Shown here: piece after piece, positions 1-11,157 of the stretch
Numbering within the stretch: position 1 is the first letter of the stretch
How the letters are laid out: every line of letters starts with the position of its first letter
DNA from: Monodelphis domestica
Taxonomy: Eukaryota > Chordata > Mammalia > Didelphimorphia > Didelphidae
Assembly (NCBI RefSeq): GCF_027887165.1
Contig: NC_077230.1
Coordinates: forward strand, 346,389,989-346,453,988
Direction of reading: 5' to 3'
DNA length: 64,000 bases
The notes under the pieces: generated by a model
What the model saw: only the letters and a program-made list of their open reading frames with translations
Database searches by the model: none
Told to the model about the DNA's origin: nothing
Program-made: the position numbers and the translations under genes

Positions 1-930
1 CTCAACTTCACATACACTTGTTCCTCTTCTTGGGTCAGAGTAGCTCAGTCCTAAGGCTTGTCACTCCACCTGCTTCCTCAACCCCATTCCCTCCTGCCTT
101 ACTCTAGCAGGCAAACTTTCTAAAGTGATGTATTTCAAAAAGCGAGTCCAGATACCCAGAAGTTCAAATTACTGGAACAAATATTTATTAATCTATTGAT
201 TAATAAACGTGCCAAGCTGACCAGGGCAAACCTTCCTAGTGAAAGTTGCACCGAAAATAAGTTACAGTTTTTCTAGGGTTGCACACGCATAAGAGGTAAA
301 AAGGTAAAATGAGCTCATACAATGTCAGAGAAGGATATATGGCTTTAAAGTACACCGTGAGTGAAATGTAGCCTTAATGATGGGGGCAGAATGACCAGGG
401 CAAGCAAGCCTTATCATACAGAAGCCAGGTGAGCCATTAGCTGGGGAGGACAGAACATTCCTTTGTATATCTTATCCTCTACCTGATTTATCCCTTCCTT
501 GAGGGGCCAGCCTTTGGTACTGCTGACCATCTGTTGTTACAGCCTGGGAAAGCACATTCCTTAAGCCTGCTTTCTGTAAGGGAAAGTATACTTTATCGAT
601 TTATCGATACCTTTGCCAATGGATCAGGACGTTGTTTTACTCTATTTCATCTCTTGTTGCATTTGCAATCTTTCTTTTACTACTGGTTCATGGCTATTTA
701 CCCATAAACAAGCACAGGTCTCCCCAATTAAGAAAAAAGTTCTACTTTATCCAGGTACCTACCATTGCATCTCTCTCCTCCCTCTGACTGCAAGTTATGA
801 ATATCCAATGCCTACAATTCTTTACTTCTCACTTGCTCCTCAACCCTTTGCAGTAAGGCTTCTATCCCTATTATTCCACAGAAACTTTTCCCTCAAAGGA
901 CACCATTGACCTCCTAATCATTACACTTAC
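1..930. other. unassigned intergenic sequence
   Basis: This is AT-rich with no splice-supported exon and no repeat recognised with certainty. An open frame of 98 codons at 613-909 has no family resemblance and no coding signature. Confidence 0.4.
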
Positions 931-934
931 TAAG

Positions 935-1085
935 TGACCCAACATGTTACTTAGCCTCTCTGAGCCTTGGTTTCCATATCTATAAAATGGTAATAATAGT
1001 ATATAGGTTGTTGTGAGGATTACATACATATATATATAATATTTTGCAAGCCTTGAAGTACTATATAAATGCTATTATTATTTTT
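935..1085 (+). repeat. MIR-type CORE-SINE fragment
   Basis: This is the 3' half of a MIR-like element: TTAGCCTCTCTGAGCC, ATAAAATGGTAATAATAG, then GTTGTTGTGAGGATTA. Confidence 0.7.
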
Positions 1086-1258
1086 GAAGCTGTTTAGTCC
1101 TCATACTACTTGGCCTCTGAAGTTTTGGATGCTGCTGACCATTCTCAAATGTATTCATTTTATCTTCCCTTAGCTTCAGGGAAAAAAAGAAACTCTAGTT
1201 GTCCTCCCACCTAACTATTCCTTTACTGCCTCTCATTTTTACTTCCCAAACCTTAATG

Positions 1259-1898
1259 TGTGTGACTTCTCGGCCTTCGAGAAGCCACAAGGTAGAAAGA
1301 TAGAAAAAGATAGTGGTTTAGGATTCCTCGAGGGGCATGGCGGAGCCAAGTTACAGATATGAGATGGCAGAAATGAGTCAGAAAGCCAGGCCTTATTGAT
1401 TATAATGGAGCCACAGCAATATTCTGATCTTAGGATGACACAAAGGCATCATCCATCCAGAGATCCAAAATTAATACCACACACAGGTCGGAGACATGAG
1501 AGAGAAAAGAAAGTGCCTGGCCGAAGGCCAGGTCCCAGGTGAGAGAGAGAAGGAAAGGAATTAAAGATGGAGCTTGGCCTCTGGCCAAGCAAAGACAGAC
1601 ATAGGTGAGAGCTAAGATCCAAGAGAGGGTGGAGACTGCTGTGGCTCACCTTTTAATCTCTTTGATATGCAAATATGTACAATACGTAGGGATGATTATC
1701 ATTGGTTAACGACAAGGTATAGTTGTGGTTTCTCTTAGCCAGGTGAACACAAAGAAACCTGTTTTCCCACTTAACCTGGGGAAGCTGGGATCAAGGGTCA
1801 GAGGCCTTCCTAGCTATGCACAAGACTGAGCATGCTCTCTTCTAAGCCACTCTGTACATTCTGTTTCCCTTGTCCCTAGATAGGGGTGGACTGCTACA
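1259..1898 (-). mobile_element. probable solo LTR of an endogenous retrovirus
   Basis: In reverse complement it runs TGTAGCAG to TCACACA, with a TG...CA frame, an A/T-rich promoter-like centre and a pyrimidine-rich R/U5-like part. Target duplication was not resolved, so the ends are uncertain by several bases. No internal retroviral region adjoins it. Confidence 0.55.
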
Positions 1899-1954
1899 TC
1901 GTGGCTATTTCCCAAGGTTTTGTTGTTGAATGAATAAAGCATTAAAAGAATTGT

Positions 1955-2365
1955 GCTAATATTGTATGATCAACTGTGAACAACTTAGCTGTTCTCAGCA
2001 ATATAGTGAAAAATCAAAAAAGAAGAAAGTGAAATATAGTGTGCTTTGATCTTCATTCAGATTACATTCAGTTCATTCTCTGAAGGGAGAAGGCATTTTT
2101 CACCATGAGTCCCTGGGATTGTCTTGGATCACTGCAGTCCTGAGAATAACTAGGTCAGTCACAGCTGTTTTTCCAAAATATTGCTTTTACTTTGTACAGT
2201 GTTCTTCTGGTTCTGCTTGGAAGTATTATTTGTGTGATATCTCATTTATAACTAATATCAAATTGCCTACTTTCTCGTGGAGGGGAGAGAGAAAATTGGG
2301 AATTCAAAATGTTAGAAAATGAATGCTAAAATTATTTTTACATGTAACTAGAAAAAAACAAAGCA
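1955..2365 (+). mobile_element. L1 3' end with internal inversion
   Basis: Sense L1 3' UTR sequence (TATGATCAACTGTGAACAACTTAG) is followed by about 180 bp of the same region in antisense (2040-2220). Sense sequence then resumes to an A-rich end near 2360. The antisense/sense junction is typical of twin priming. Confidence 0.6.
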
Positions 2366-2689
2366 TTATTGAACAATCACCACCACAACAAAAGCATTGT
2401 GCTAAACTCTGGGGAAACAAATATAAAAGTAAGAGGGTTCTGGCTCTCAAGGAACAACGTTTCTAAGGGAGGAGAAAAAACATATGAAAGGTTTCAGCTG
2501 CAAGTCAAGTGCAAAAATCCCATGGTCCTTAGGTGCAGGAGCAAAACAGGTGGTAATGCTTCTTCTTTAATGTTATTTCCATAAAAATTCTCAATTTCTG
2601 ATAGCAATCTTGACAAGTGGTAAGGACTTTTGTGACAAGACTTTTCATTTCTAGATCTTCAATAGATGTGGCTATAGCATCTGCAGGAG

Positions 2690-3295
2690 ATGTTGCCAAA
2701 CCACCTCTCCACAAGGATTGCTTCACATGATGACTAGAGTCACTGGGCTGGAAGCATTGCAATTCCCAAGGCTCTTGGATTCAGGGTCCTGGGTGGTTTC
2801 TATCCAGGTCTGAGAGGAGATGGTCAAAGATAGTTTGACTTGCCTGACACATGCCTTTCCCATCTCCCCCTTAGGATGCTCTGCTAGTTCTTGGTAGCTC
2901 CCCTCCTCCACAGAAGTTGCCTCCTCAGATAATTGCCTGCAAAATATGGGCTGGCAGCAAGACCAATGGCTTGGATGCTGCCACTCCCAGACCACTTATG
3001 CTTATTTGCCATTTGGGTGGGGTGTCACCAACAACTGTTACTGAAAGTGATGAAAAAGGTGGATCCCTTCTAAAGAATGATTTCTTTCCTTAATGATGGC
3101 TGCAGGGACTGGGCTGGAAGTAGGACTCTTGGCTTGGGATACACTGCCATTCCCAAAGTTCATAGCTCTTAAGACCCTGGGCTGACTCTAACAGGGTCAA
3201 AGTGGTGGTAGTTCAACTTGTTTGACATGTGTTGCCTGCTATCTACCCCTCAGGGTGTAGAGTACCCTCAGGTACTTCTTGACTGTAGTAGTAGT
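2690..3295. repeat. two diverged direct copies of an unclassified sequence
   Basis: 2725-2925 and 3105-3295 share an ordered series of words: ACTGGGCTGGAAG, ATTCCCAA, GGTCAAAG, a TTTGACTTG/CTTGTTTGACA block, then CCC-TAGGATGCTCT/CCCTCAGGGTGTAG. The family is not recognised. Confidence 0.45.
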
Positions 3296-3309
3296 TTTTG
3301 ATTCTCTTT

Positions 3310-4495
3310 TTTTCTCTCTATTTAACAATTTACTTCCAGAGCATGAACTATCTTCTCTAAGAAAATTACTTCCAAATCTGTATCTCTAGTTCTTTTGAAG
3401 CCCAGACCTGCATCTTCCACTGTCTTCAAAACAACTGCCCGAGTGTCCCACTTCAAACTCAATTAGTCCAAAGTCAATGTCTTTCACCCTAACCTCCTTT
3501 TGACTTTACTATTTCTGTCTAAAGCCCCATTATTTATCCTGCCTCCCATCTACAATCTTAAGGTTATTTGTTTCACCATTCTCCTTCACTTTTGGAATTT
3601 GGTCAATTAACTATTCAATCAAATCCTATTGATTCTACCTTCAAAATACCTTTGGATAGACTACTGAAGCCTTGAAATAAATATTCCCATCTGTTCTCTG
3701 CCCCCTTCCAATCCACTCTTCATACAAAAAAAGATGACTTTTTTGATCATTTAATTGAATCAATGATGTAATTGAATTATTTGTAGATTCAATTAAACTC
3801 AACAAACATCATGACACTCTTCTGGCTCAACAATCAGTGGCTCTCTTACTAAGCAAGATTTACTCTTCTGTCTGCATTCAAGGCCTTCTATGATCTGAGA
3901 CCAACCAACTTATCTTTTTAGCTTTATTGCAAATTGTTCTCATCCTTGAATTCTACCCTTTACACTAATTAAACTACTGTACTCTACCACTTAACATACT
4001 GTCTCTTATCTAGATCTTTTCCCACAGTATTCCCTCTTCCTGCAATGCAATCCCTTCCTTTCTTCACAGGTAGAATTGTTATCTAGGCTTTTAAACATGA
4101 ACTCAAATGTGGTGGAGCATCCCCAGGTCATCTGGATGTTAGCAATTAATATTCATTGAATAAATGAGGTATCTCCATGTAGATTACTCCCAAATCTCTA
4201 AAGTCAATTTTTATATCTCTTCTGAGCTCTAGAACCTGATCCCTCAACCTATAAGGGCTTCCTCACTTACATGCCCTGCCAACACTTCAAATTCAATATG
4301 CCCAAAGCCAAACTTATTCTCTTTACTTCCTCCAAAATGCTCCTCCATATGACTTGACAATCGCTTTCAGTGAAACCATCATTCCTCAGTCACCCATTTT
4401 TAAAACTCTGGGATTATCTTTGACTTTTCCCTTACACATTTAATCAGTTACCAAAATTTTTAACATCTGTTCCTGCTGCTCTGGTCCCAATTCTT
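3310..4495 (+). repeat. L2 LINE remnants (sense, at least two pieces)
   Basis: The piece ends resemble the L2 ORF2 C-terminal and 3' region, for example CCCAAATCT...CTGAGCTC, CAAATTCAATATGCCCAAAGCC and CCAATCCACTCTTCATAC. A second copy begins near 4135. Both are old and diverged. Confidence 0.6.
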
Positions 4496-4499
4496 TCTA

Positions 4500-4839
4500 C
4501 AAAAAAAATTTTTTTTTTACTAATTAAATAAAATTTCACATAAGTTTTCCCAAGTTACATGATTGACTGTATCTCCCTCCCTTCCATTCCACTTTATGGT
4601 GCTGGCAGATGATTTGATCTGGTTTATACATGTATTATCATACAAAACTCATTTCCATATTGTTCATTTTTGAAAGTGAATAATCTTATAAAACCAAAAC
4701 CCCAAAACATAAACCCAAATAACAAATTAAAAATCATATACTTTGATCTGTATTCTGACTCAAACAGTTCTTTCTCTGAATATGGATATCTTTCTTTGTC
4801 AGAAATCCCTCAGAATTATCCTGTATCATTGTATTGCTG
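4500..4839 (-). mobile_element. L1 3' end, antisense (left part)
   Basis: A T-rich start is followed by ATACATGTATTATCAT, CATTTCCATATTG and CTTATAAAACCAAAACCCC, the antisense L1 3' end. It continues at 5861-6010 beyond an inserted LTR. Confidence 0.75.
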
Positions 4840-4843
4840 ATAG

Positions 4844-5856
4844 TGTTGTGGGGTGCTCAGGAAGGGGTAGTATCTCTGGTATGGAGGGCTTGTCATGCCC
4901 TCCTAGGGCAGCTCTCCAGCCTCTGACCCCACCTGACACCCAGCTCTCACTTGTGGCTCCCAGGAGCTGCTAACATGCGGCAGCGGCCACACCCCGGGCA
5001 ACGGCTTCGACAGGCCGGCTAAACCTTGTGAGGGTAGCCATCGGGTCCTCGACCCCTGGTGAACCAGAGCTTTGCTCACCCAGCATGTGAAGACTGCTTC
5101 AGCTGAACAGACGGAAGAAACCAACAAGAAGGTTCAATGGCTGAGAGGGCGACGCAGCAAAGCACTGTGGAGTGCTCAGGGCATGTTGGAGCACAAAGGA
5201 CAACACGGCCATCCAATGCAGCTGAGGAAGTCTCCAGGTGTAACGACTTTTCGTGCCACTGGACCCAGGCTTCCAACGCCGAGAGTGTGGGACTGTCTCT
5301 GTGCATCGACTTTTCTACTTAAATCTCTTTCACACACAAGTATCTTTGTGCAGGGTACACCGTAGATGAAACTGCACAAAGACAATAGTCATTCTCTATC
5401 ACCGAGAGACTACTACTACTAGTGTTGTGGGGTGTAGAAGTGTACCCCTGAGATTCAGGAAGGATACCTTTTGCAAGAATGCAAGACTCTGAAACTTAAA
5501 GGTAAAGAGAGATTTATTAGTAACGTTGAATTTTTTGGCAAGCAAGACAGCAAGAGTGCCTCCATTCTGTTTTTTTTTTTAATATTCTTGTTACAGCAGT
5601 GGGAACATGACTCTGGGGCTAGGGGGTTGGGGGGAGAAGGTTAGCCTGAGAGCATGGGGGTGGTTCTCCTGATTTGGAGGATGAATAAATGAGATAAGTC
5701 TCTTTGTCCTTCTCAATTCAATGGGACAATCAGAGATGGGTAATCTTCAAGGTCAGGTGTTTTGGGTTGGGAGTCTGGAGGGCCTAAGGGAGCAGAGGAT
5801 AATAGTTTGCCTGATAATAGTTTGCCTGAATTTCTGGGGGTACAATGCCCATGACA
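4844..5856. mobile_element. solo LTR inserted in L1, itself carrying an insertion
   Basis: The LTR has TG...CA ends (TGTTGTGGGGTG to CCCATGACA) and a 4-bp ATAG target duplication (4840-4843 and 5857-5860). The surrounding L1 is continuous across it. Without the 4856-5419 insert and its 15-bp duplication the LTR is about 434 bp. The 4-bp duplication suggests a class I (ERV1-like) element. It is a solo LTR, so no internal genes remain. Confidence 0.75.
4856..5419 (+). mobile_element. non-LTR retroposon with (TAC)n tail, probably RTE-clade or RTE-mobilised
   Basis: The 564-bp insert begins CTCAGGAAGGGGTAGTATC and ends in a TACTACTACTA tail. It is flanked by a 15-bp direct repeat, TAGTGTTGTGGGGTG (4841-4855 and 5420-5434). 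It keeps many CpGs, so it is fairly young. RTE assignment rests on the short-repeat tail and my memory of marsupial RTE 3' ends. Confidence 0.55.
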
Positions 5857-5860
5857 ATAG

Positions 5861-6010
5861 TAGCTAAGTCTATCAGAGTTGTTCATGCCACAATATTGCT
5901 GTTACTGGGTACAATGTTTTCGTGGTTCTGCCCACTTCACTCTGCATCAGTTCATGTAGGTCTTTCCGGCTCTTTCTGAAATCATCCTGTTCATCATTCC
6001 TTATAGCAAT
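5861..6010 (-). mobile_element. L1 3' region, antisense (right part)
   Basis: It resumes the L1 of 4500-4839: CACAATATTGCTGTTACTG, GTGGTTCTGCCCACTTCACT and TCATCCTGTTCATCATTCC. Confidence 0.7.
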
Positions 6011-6419
6011 AGACCTTGAGTTAGTTCTGGTGGGGATGGCTAATCCCATCAGATGCCTCTTTTTGCCTTAGAAGCTTCTCCCATAGTATCACATCCCCCT
6101 TTCGGGGGCCAAGACCTTTGGCTTATGAGACTGCCATGCTGCATACTGTGCTATGACTCAAGGTCTATTGTTAGTCTAAGAGGCAGTGAAGTAGGACTTT
6201 CCCTCAGGGAGTAACTCTCATGTGACAAGGTCAAACTTGGGGTCTTCACCTTCAAACCAAGTAAACCCCAGTTTAATATCACCAAATATTTATTAAGTAA
6301 CTGCTAGTAATGAGAAGCAGATAATTTAGATAAGAATCTGGACTCTGCTTTCATGTTTATTCTTATAAAAATATAATGCATATAATGCATAAATCCAGAG
6401 TTATTGCAAGAATTTACTG

Positions 6420-7200
6420 GTGGATCCAATTCTCTCTCTATTCTAGTCCATCTTCCATTAAGCCACCAAAGTGTTTTTCTTAAAGCATGGGTCTTGACCA
6501 TGTCATCCTTCTGAAGTAGTCCGAATAAGGGAAGATAATAAAATTGAAGTAGATAAAGCAAATCATTCCCTTCCTGCATTTTTAGGAAACAGACCCAGGA
6601 GGTCTTATGCAGGCAGCAGACTAGACTCTAATTAGCCTAAGGATTCGAATTAGGAAGGTCAAGAAACAAAGGAATTTCAGGAATATTAAAGAAGTCAGGA
6701 TGGAATGCAAGATAACACTTAGCTAACTAGGGATAAGTGAATTAAGTACATGTGAAAGTTAACAACCTCTGAATAACCTAATTATTTGCATACCTGTGTT
6801 TGTGATAAGGTTTATTGATTCTCAGTTAAGAACCTATTTGTGAAAGTAAATAACTTTGTATCTTGTAACCTATATAAACTATCCTATAAAGTTAGTCTGA
6901 TGCAGCTTCCACTAGGGAAGGCTGTCCCAGCTGGTAGATTCTTTATTCTTTATTTTTTCTATCAATAAATCACGGTTCCAATAATTGAAGTTCCTGGTGT
7001 CTGGACTCCTCTATGAAGTGCCCCATTGCATTCCACTCTTCAATAAACTTTAGTGGCTCCTTATCATTTCCAGAATCAAATACAAAATCCTGTTTGGCAT
7101 TCAAGGAACTTCTTCACAGACCCTTTCAGTTTTGTTTGTTTTTTTTTACATTATACTACACCCACCCCCTCCTTTGGTTCCCTGAACAAGATCCTCCAAG
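6420..7200 (+). repeat. L2 remnant split by an LTR
   Basis: L2-like GACCATGTCATCCTTCTGAAG stops near 6517 and resumes at 7014 with CTTCAATAAACTTTAGTGG and AATCCTGTTTGGCATTCAA. The gap holds the LTR of 6518-7013. Confidence 0.55.
6518..7013 (+). mobile_element. LTR-like insertion in L2
   Basis: It lies between copies of TGAAGT (6512-6517 and 7014-7019), a possible 6-bp duplication. TATAAA (6873-6878), AATAAA (6964-6969) and a closing GGTGTCTGGACTCCT give the order expected of a retroviral LTR in sense. The exact ends are uncertain. Confidence 0.55.
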
Positions 7201-7244
7201 AATCTCCAGATTCTTGGCTTTTCCTCGGGCTGCTTCTCATGTCT

Positions 7245-7425
7245 AGAATGCCAGATCTAGAGACCAGAGGTCCTGCATTCAAATTTGACACCAGATGCTT
7301 CCTAACTGTATGACTCTCGACATATATAATGTCATTTAACTGGACAAGTCATTTAACTCCAATTGTCTAATTACTTATTCCTTACAGCTCTTCTGCCTTG
7401 GAACCAATACTTGGTATTGTTAACT
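7245..7425 (+). repeat. family A SINE, decayed
   Basis: Family A here means a tRNA-like SINE of about 190 bp: GGGGCAGCTAGGTGGCTCAG, a GTGTGACCCTGGGCAAGTCA block, then GCCTTGGAACCAATAC and AAGATGGAAGGTAAGG. This copy keeps the central and 3' blocks. Confidence 0.6.
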
Positions 7426-7429
7426 TGGA

Positions 7430-8985
7430 AAAACAGAACTAATAGTCAGCAAAACCAAATCTTTGATCAGGAAAGAGATAGTGTTCAAATATTCTGCAGC
7501 CACACAAAGTCAAGCACCTAAAAAACACACAAAGCCAAGGGCTCTGGGACTCTGGGAATAGTATCTGTAAGAATCCCAGTGCGAGATGATTCTCCAAAGA
7601 ATAATAGAACTTGGGGATCTTATATATCATTTGGGGAACTAAGGACAGTGAAGTATGATTTATTGGCTTTACCGGGGCTACAAGGAAATTAGAAATCCAA
7701 GACAGAATTATCAGGAAGATTCTGATGTTTTACAATGAATATAAAAGGAAAGGGTCCAGCCAAGGGCAAGGCTACCTAGGAGAATATGTTAATACAATGG
7801 GAGAAACTACTAAGACAAAAAAGGGTACTTAACATTTTACTCTCTCCACTAGTCCCACCTAAACTGGAGTCATTATGTACTTTAAAGTCTACTCTTCAAT
7901 CTGAACTGGGTCAGTCTGGGACTTCCATTGGGTTGAGTTCTCAGGGGATAGGGGCAAATTTGGGGTTTCCAAAAACCCAGTTGACAGTATTGATTCTAAG
8001 ATGCAAGGTAAGAGTGTTGGTTTTTTTAAAGAGCAAATATAGAACTATATTCATACAAAAGGATTCTTTAGTTTATTATTGGAATCATCACAGAAACGTT
8101 TAAATATCATGATTCCGTATTCATGTTAATCAAGATTATTTACCACCATCTTGGAAGATGTCCTCAACCAGGTCCAAATGTAAGAATTCCTTAAAACAAT
8201 GAAGTCCTTTAAATAGAATAATATATACTGCTTACATCCTCAGTAAGATCATTTTGTAATGATTAAATTTAATCATTTAATTCAATCAATAATTAAAAGG
8301 GATCAGCTCAACAACACAGAAAAAGTAAATGAATGTCTACAAAGCATTATGTTATAGTGCTAAAAATGTTAGATATAAAGTCAGATAGATTGGGTTTAAA
8401 ACCTAGCTTTTGTGAAGATGAGAATAACTCCACCCTACTTATTCTTTAGATTTTTAGCCACCAGGAATGTATACAACCCCACCCCCCCCCCCCACACACA
8501 CACACCCCACTTAAGGATTAAATCAGAAACTGATTGCCCCGTGGACAGTCTAAAGCCAAGTTTAAGTTGCCATTGGTACCCATAAAGGTGGACCACAGGC
8601 ACAAGAAGTGATGCAAAGAACTGCTTTAAGTTTGGTGGTCACTTCTTGTGAGGGGGGTCTTCACCTTTGAACTTGGTCTTGGAGGAGCTAGGGCTTGAAA
8701 CCTCAGAATGCTTTCTGGAGACACTAGCCTTTGGAGAGGCCCCCATCTTGGAGGAGGCCTCATGGTGGGAAGCTTTGTTAAATTAATCCTCTGAGCCCCC
8801 TTACTGAGGCCTCTGAATTCCTGCTCTCTCTCATTTTTACTTTCTTCTCTTGATTTGTAAATAAAAGGCCTTGCTGACTTGAGTAATTCATTGGAATTTA
8901 GTAATTAAATTCATGACCATACTCTCAAGTATTCAGTCCAATTAGAATTTTTACCCCTTACACTTTTTAATTATTTAAATTTAAT
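7430..8985. other. gene-free stretch with a C/CA-rich simple repeat
   Basis: There is no recognisable gene. 8478-8510 is a C-run followed by CA repeats. The rest is unassigned AT-rich sequence. A 105-codon open frame at 7786-8103 shows no coding signature. Confidence 0.4.
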
Positions 8986-8989
8986 ACTT

Positions 8990-9120
8990 TTGTAACAGTG
9001 GGCAATCATTTACCCTCTCTGGGCCTCAGATCCATAATTTGTAACAAGCAAGAGTTATATACTGTGTGATCTCTAAGGCCCTTGCCAACTCTAAATTTGT
9101 AATCCTGACCTAATACATTT
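8990..9120 (+). repeat. MIR-like SINE fragment
   Basis: It has ACCCTCTCTGGGCCTCAG followed by CTCTAAGGCCCTTGCCAACT, the 3' order of a CORE-SINE. Confidence 0.5.
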
Positions 9121-9662
9121 TAAACTATTGGTTTATAAAAGAATGAGAAGTAGGTTATCTGTCCTGAGTCCCCTCATCTCCCCTATACATTCAACTACAA
9201 TTCTCCCTCTTTGAGGAAGAGACCACTTTGCCAACTCTAACTCTTACACCCAAACTCATTCCTTCTCATGTCTTTCTAGAGCATGCTCCTTTCCATCATT
9301 CCTCCTCCTCCTCTCTGCTATACTTTCAAAATTATGTGAAAACTGCACATCATCACTTTTTGTTTGGCTAGACAGGCTTTAGTGAAGAACTAAATGAAGG
9401 GAGTGAAATAAAACAAAGATGCATTATGTATACATGGAAGGAGAAATAAAAACAATCATAAATAGTAGAGACATAAGATATGGACAAAAGTACATGGAAA
9501 AATTAAGACAGGATGACAGGAAGAGAAATGGGAAAGGCTGGGAGTTAGAGAAATTTATGGAGAAACTGAAAACTTGAGATCATGTAGGCAGACACATGTA
9601 GAAATAGAAGAGAAAGGGAAAACAGGCAGCGAAATAGATACGAGATGAAGAGAAACCAACTG

Positions 9663-9895
9663 AAATTTTTTTTTTACTAATTATGTGTAATAAATTTCCA
9701 AACAAGTTTTCCTAAGTTATCTCCCTTCTTTTCCCTTCCCCTTCCCATGCTGTCAGGCAATTCAATCTGAGTTATACATGAATTAACATGCAAAATATTT
9801 CCATACTGTTCCATTTTTGTGAGTACTTATAAAACCAAAACAAACTCAAATAAGCAATGGAAAAACCATATGCTTTCATCTACATTTTGTGTGTC
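9663..9895 (-). mobile_element. L1 3' end, antisense
   Basis: A T-run is followed by AAGTTTTCCTAAGTTA, GAGTTATACATGAATTAACA and CTTATAAAACCAAAAC, as in the copy at 4500-4839. Confidence 0.7.
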
Positions 9896-9904
9896 TGACT
9901 TCTT

Positions 9905-10080
9905 AGCAAACATACTGGAAAGGTTTGCCATTTTCTTTCCCACCTGAGACAATCTGAGTTAAGTGACTTGCCCACATAGATGAGAGTTTTAGAACAGTCC
10001 TTAGAGGTTTCAATCCGAAATATTTCTGCTTGTCTCATTCTTTCCCTTTACATGAGAGGAAACTGAGTCTCAGGGAAGGT
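9905..10080 (-). repeat. family B SINE fragment, antisense
   Basis: Family B here means a SINE of about 230 bp with the same tRNA-like head but a tail CCAAGAAAACCCCAAATGGG...GACATGACTGAA, resembling BovB/RTE tails. Only the tail and middle remain here. Confidence 0.5.
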
Positions 10081-10259
10081 ACGGTGCTCGTCTCCAGTTA
10101 GCGCTGCCTACAATATTGTTTCCACTTCTCCACGCTACAGGCAGGTCCCTCATCCTCCCTGGACTTTACGTCCTCCCGGTGTGTGAGGGCTGTAGCCAAG
10201 GAGATCTCCCAGCGCCCAACCATCCCCAAACCTAAAATGCCACCTAAATAGGGATTCCC

Positions 10260-10930
10260 CGCGGGACTCCAGATCTAGGCTGATGCCTGCCCGGCCGCCC
10301 TCAGGCCAGGGTGGAAGCGAGAGCGAAAGACCACAAACCTCGAGCTAAGGCCGTTGGACATTTGGCGGTTGAAGAGACACCTGCCGTTATTTCCCGCGGG
10401 CGCGCCCCGAGAAAATAAATCCTCGCCGCGCTCTTTTATTGGTTCTTCTCCCTCTCGCCACTCCTCCCCCACGCTGTCAGGTGCAGGGATTCCAACCAAT
10501 CATTAGTGAGCAGAAGCGAGCGGACTCCACGTGCAGAGCCTCGGGCCTCTGGAGAGTTAGAGGAATCACGTGGTAGATGGGGAGTTTACATGTTAGACAA
10601 CAGAGGAGGGGTGGGAACTCAATCCTGCACTCCCAGAATGGAGCCAGAGTACCCCGCCCTGCCGAAATAAAGAGAGTGATGGGAGGGGAGGCCTGCTTCA
10701 TAGAAGGGAAAGGGCTTCTGAGCCCCAGGAAGCCCCTAGTAGGGAGAACTAGACCATAGATATAAAGAGACCTTCCTGACGGAAATGGAAAGTTGCGCGG
10801 GTGTGCGGGACGCCCCGCCCCGCGCTGCGCCCAACTCCCGCCACGAGGGAGGGGCCCAGTCCCGGCCAGTCGAGGCCCCGCCCTCTCTCCACGCGCCGGT
10901 ATAAAACCGCTACTGCTTCCCCTTGTCCCC
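10260..10930 (+). promoter_or_regulatory. UCP2: UCP2 promoter region and CpG-rich 5' end
   Basis: CpG is locally frequent from about 10260 to 11200, unlike the depleted surroundings. A TATA-like box (TATAAAA, 10900-10906) predicts transcription from about 10930. Upstream are an inverted CCAAT (ATTGG, 10438-10442), a CCAAT (10496-10500) and two CACGTG E-boxes (10528-10533 and 10567-10572). The assignment to UCP2 rests on position and strand. The motifs are seen directly, but their use is inferred. Confidence 0.7.
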
Positions 10931-11093
10931 CAGTACGCGCATCAATCTCATCCTAGATTTGTTTTATTTTTGCGTCCAGCCAAGGGTCAGCCAAGCATCC
11001 CGTCCAGCCCGCCGGACTCCGGATTCTGCTTCAGGTCTCGTGTTTCTCCATCCCAGCCGTTGCCTCTTCCTCGTCTTCTCTTCCACGGTCCCG
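10930..11093 (+). other. UCP2: UCP2 non-coding exon 1 (predicted)
   Basis: The sequence runs from just below the TATA-like box to a good donor (CCG|GTGAGC, GT at 11094). Mammalian UCP2 genes have two untranslated first exons, and this matches the first. The 5' limit is inferred from the TATA position. A long open frame across this exon and the next intron is only a by-product of high GC. Confidence 0.6.
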
Positions 11094-11157
11094 GTGAGCA
11101 TCCCATCACTCCGAGTAGATCTACCTGTCCGTCCCCTTCCCAGCGCCCCCAATCCCT

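Noticed and set aside
1-10000. Search for UCP3 to the left of UCP2
   Set aside because: UCP3 is expected upstream, but no carrier motif or UCP3-like last exon was seen, so its 3' end must lie outside the window.
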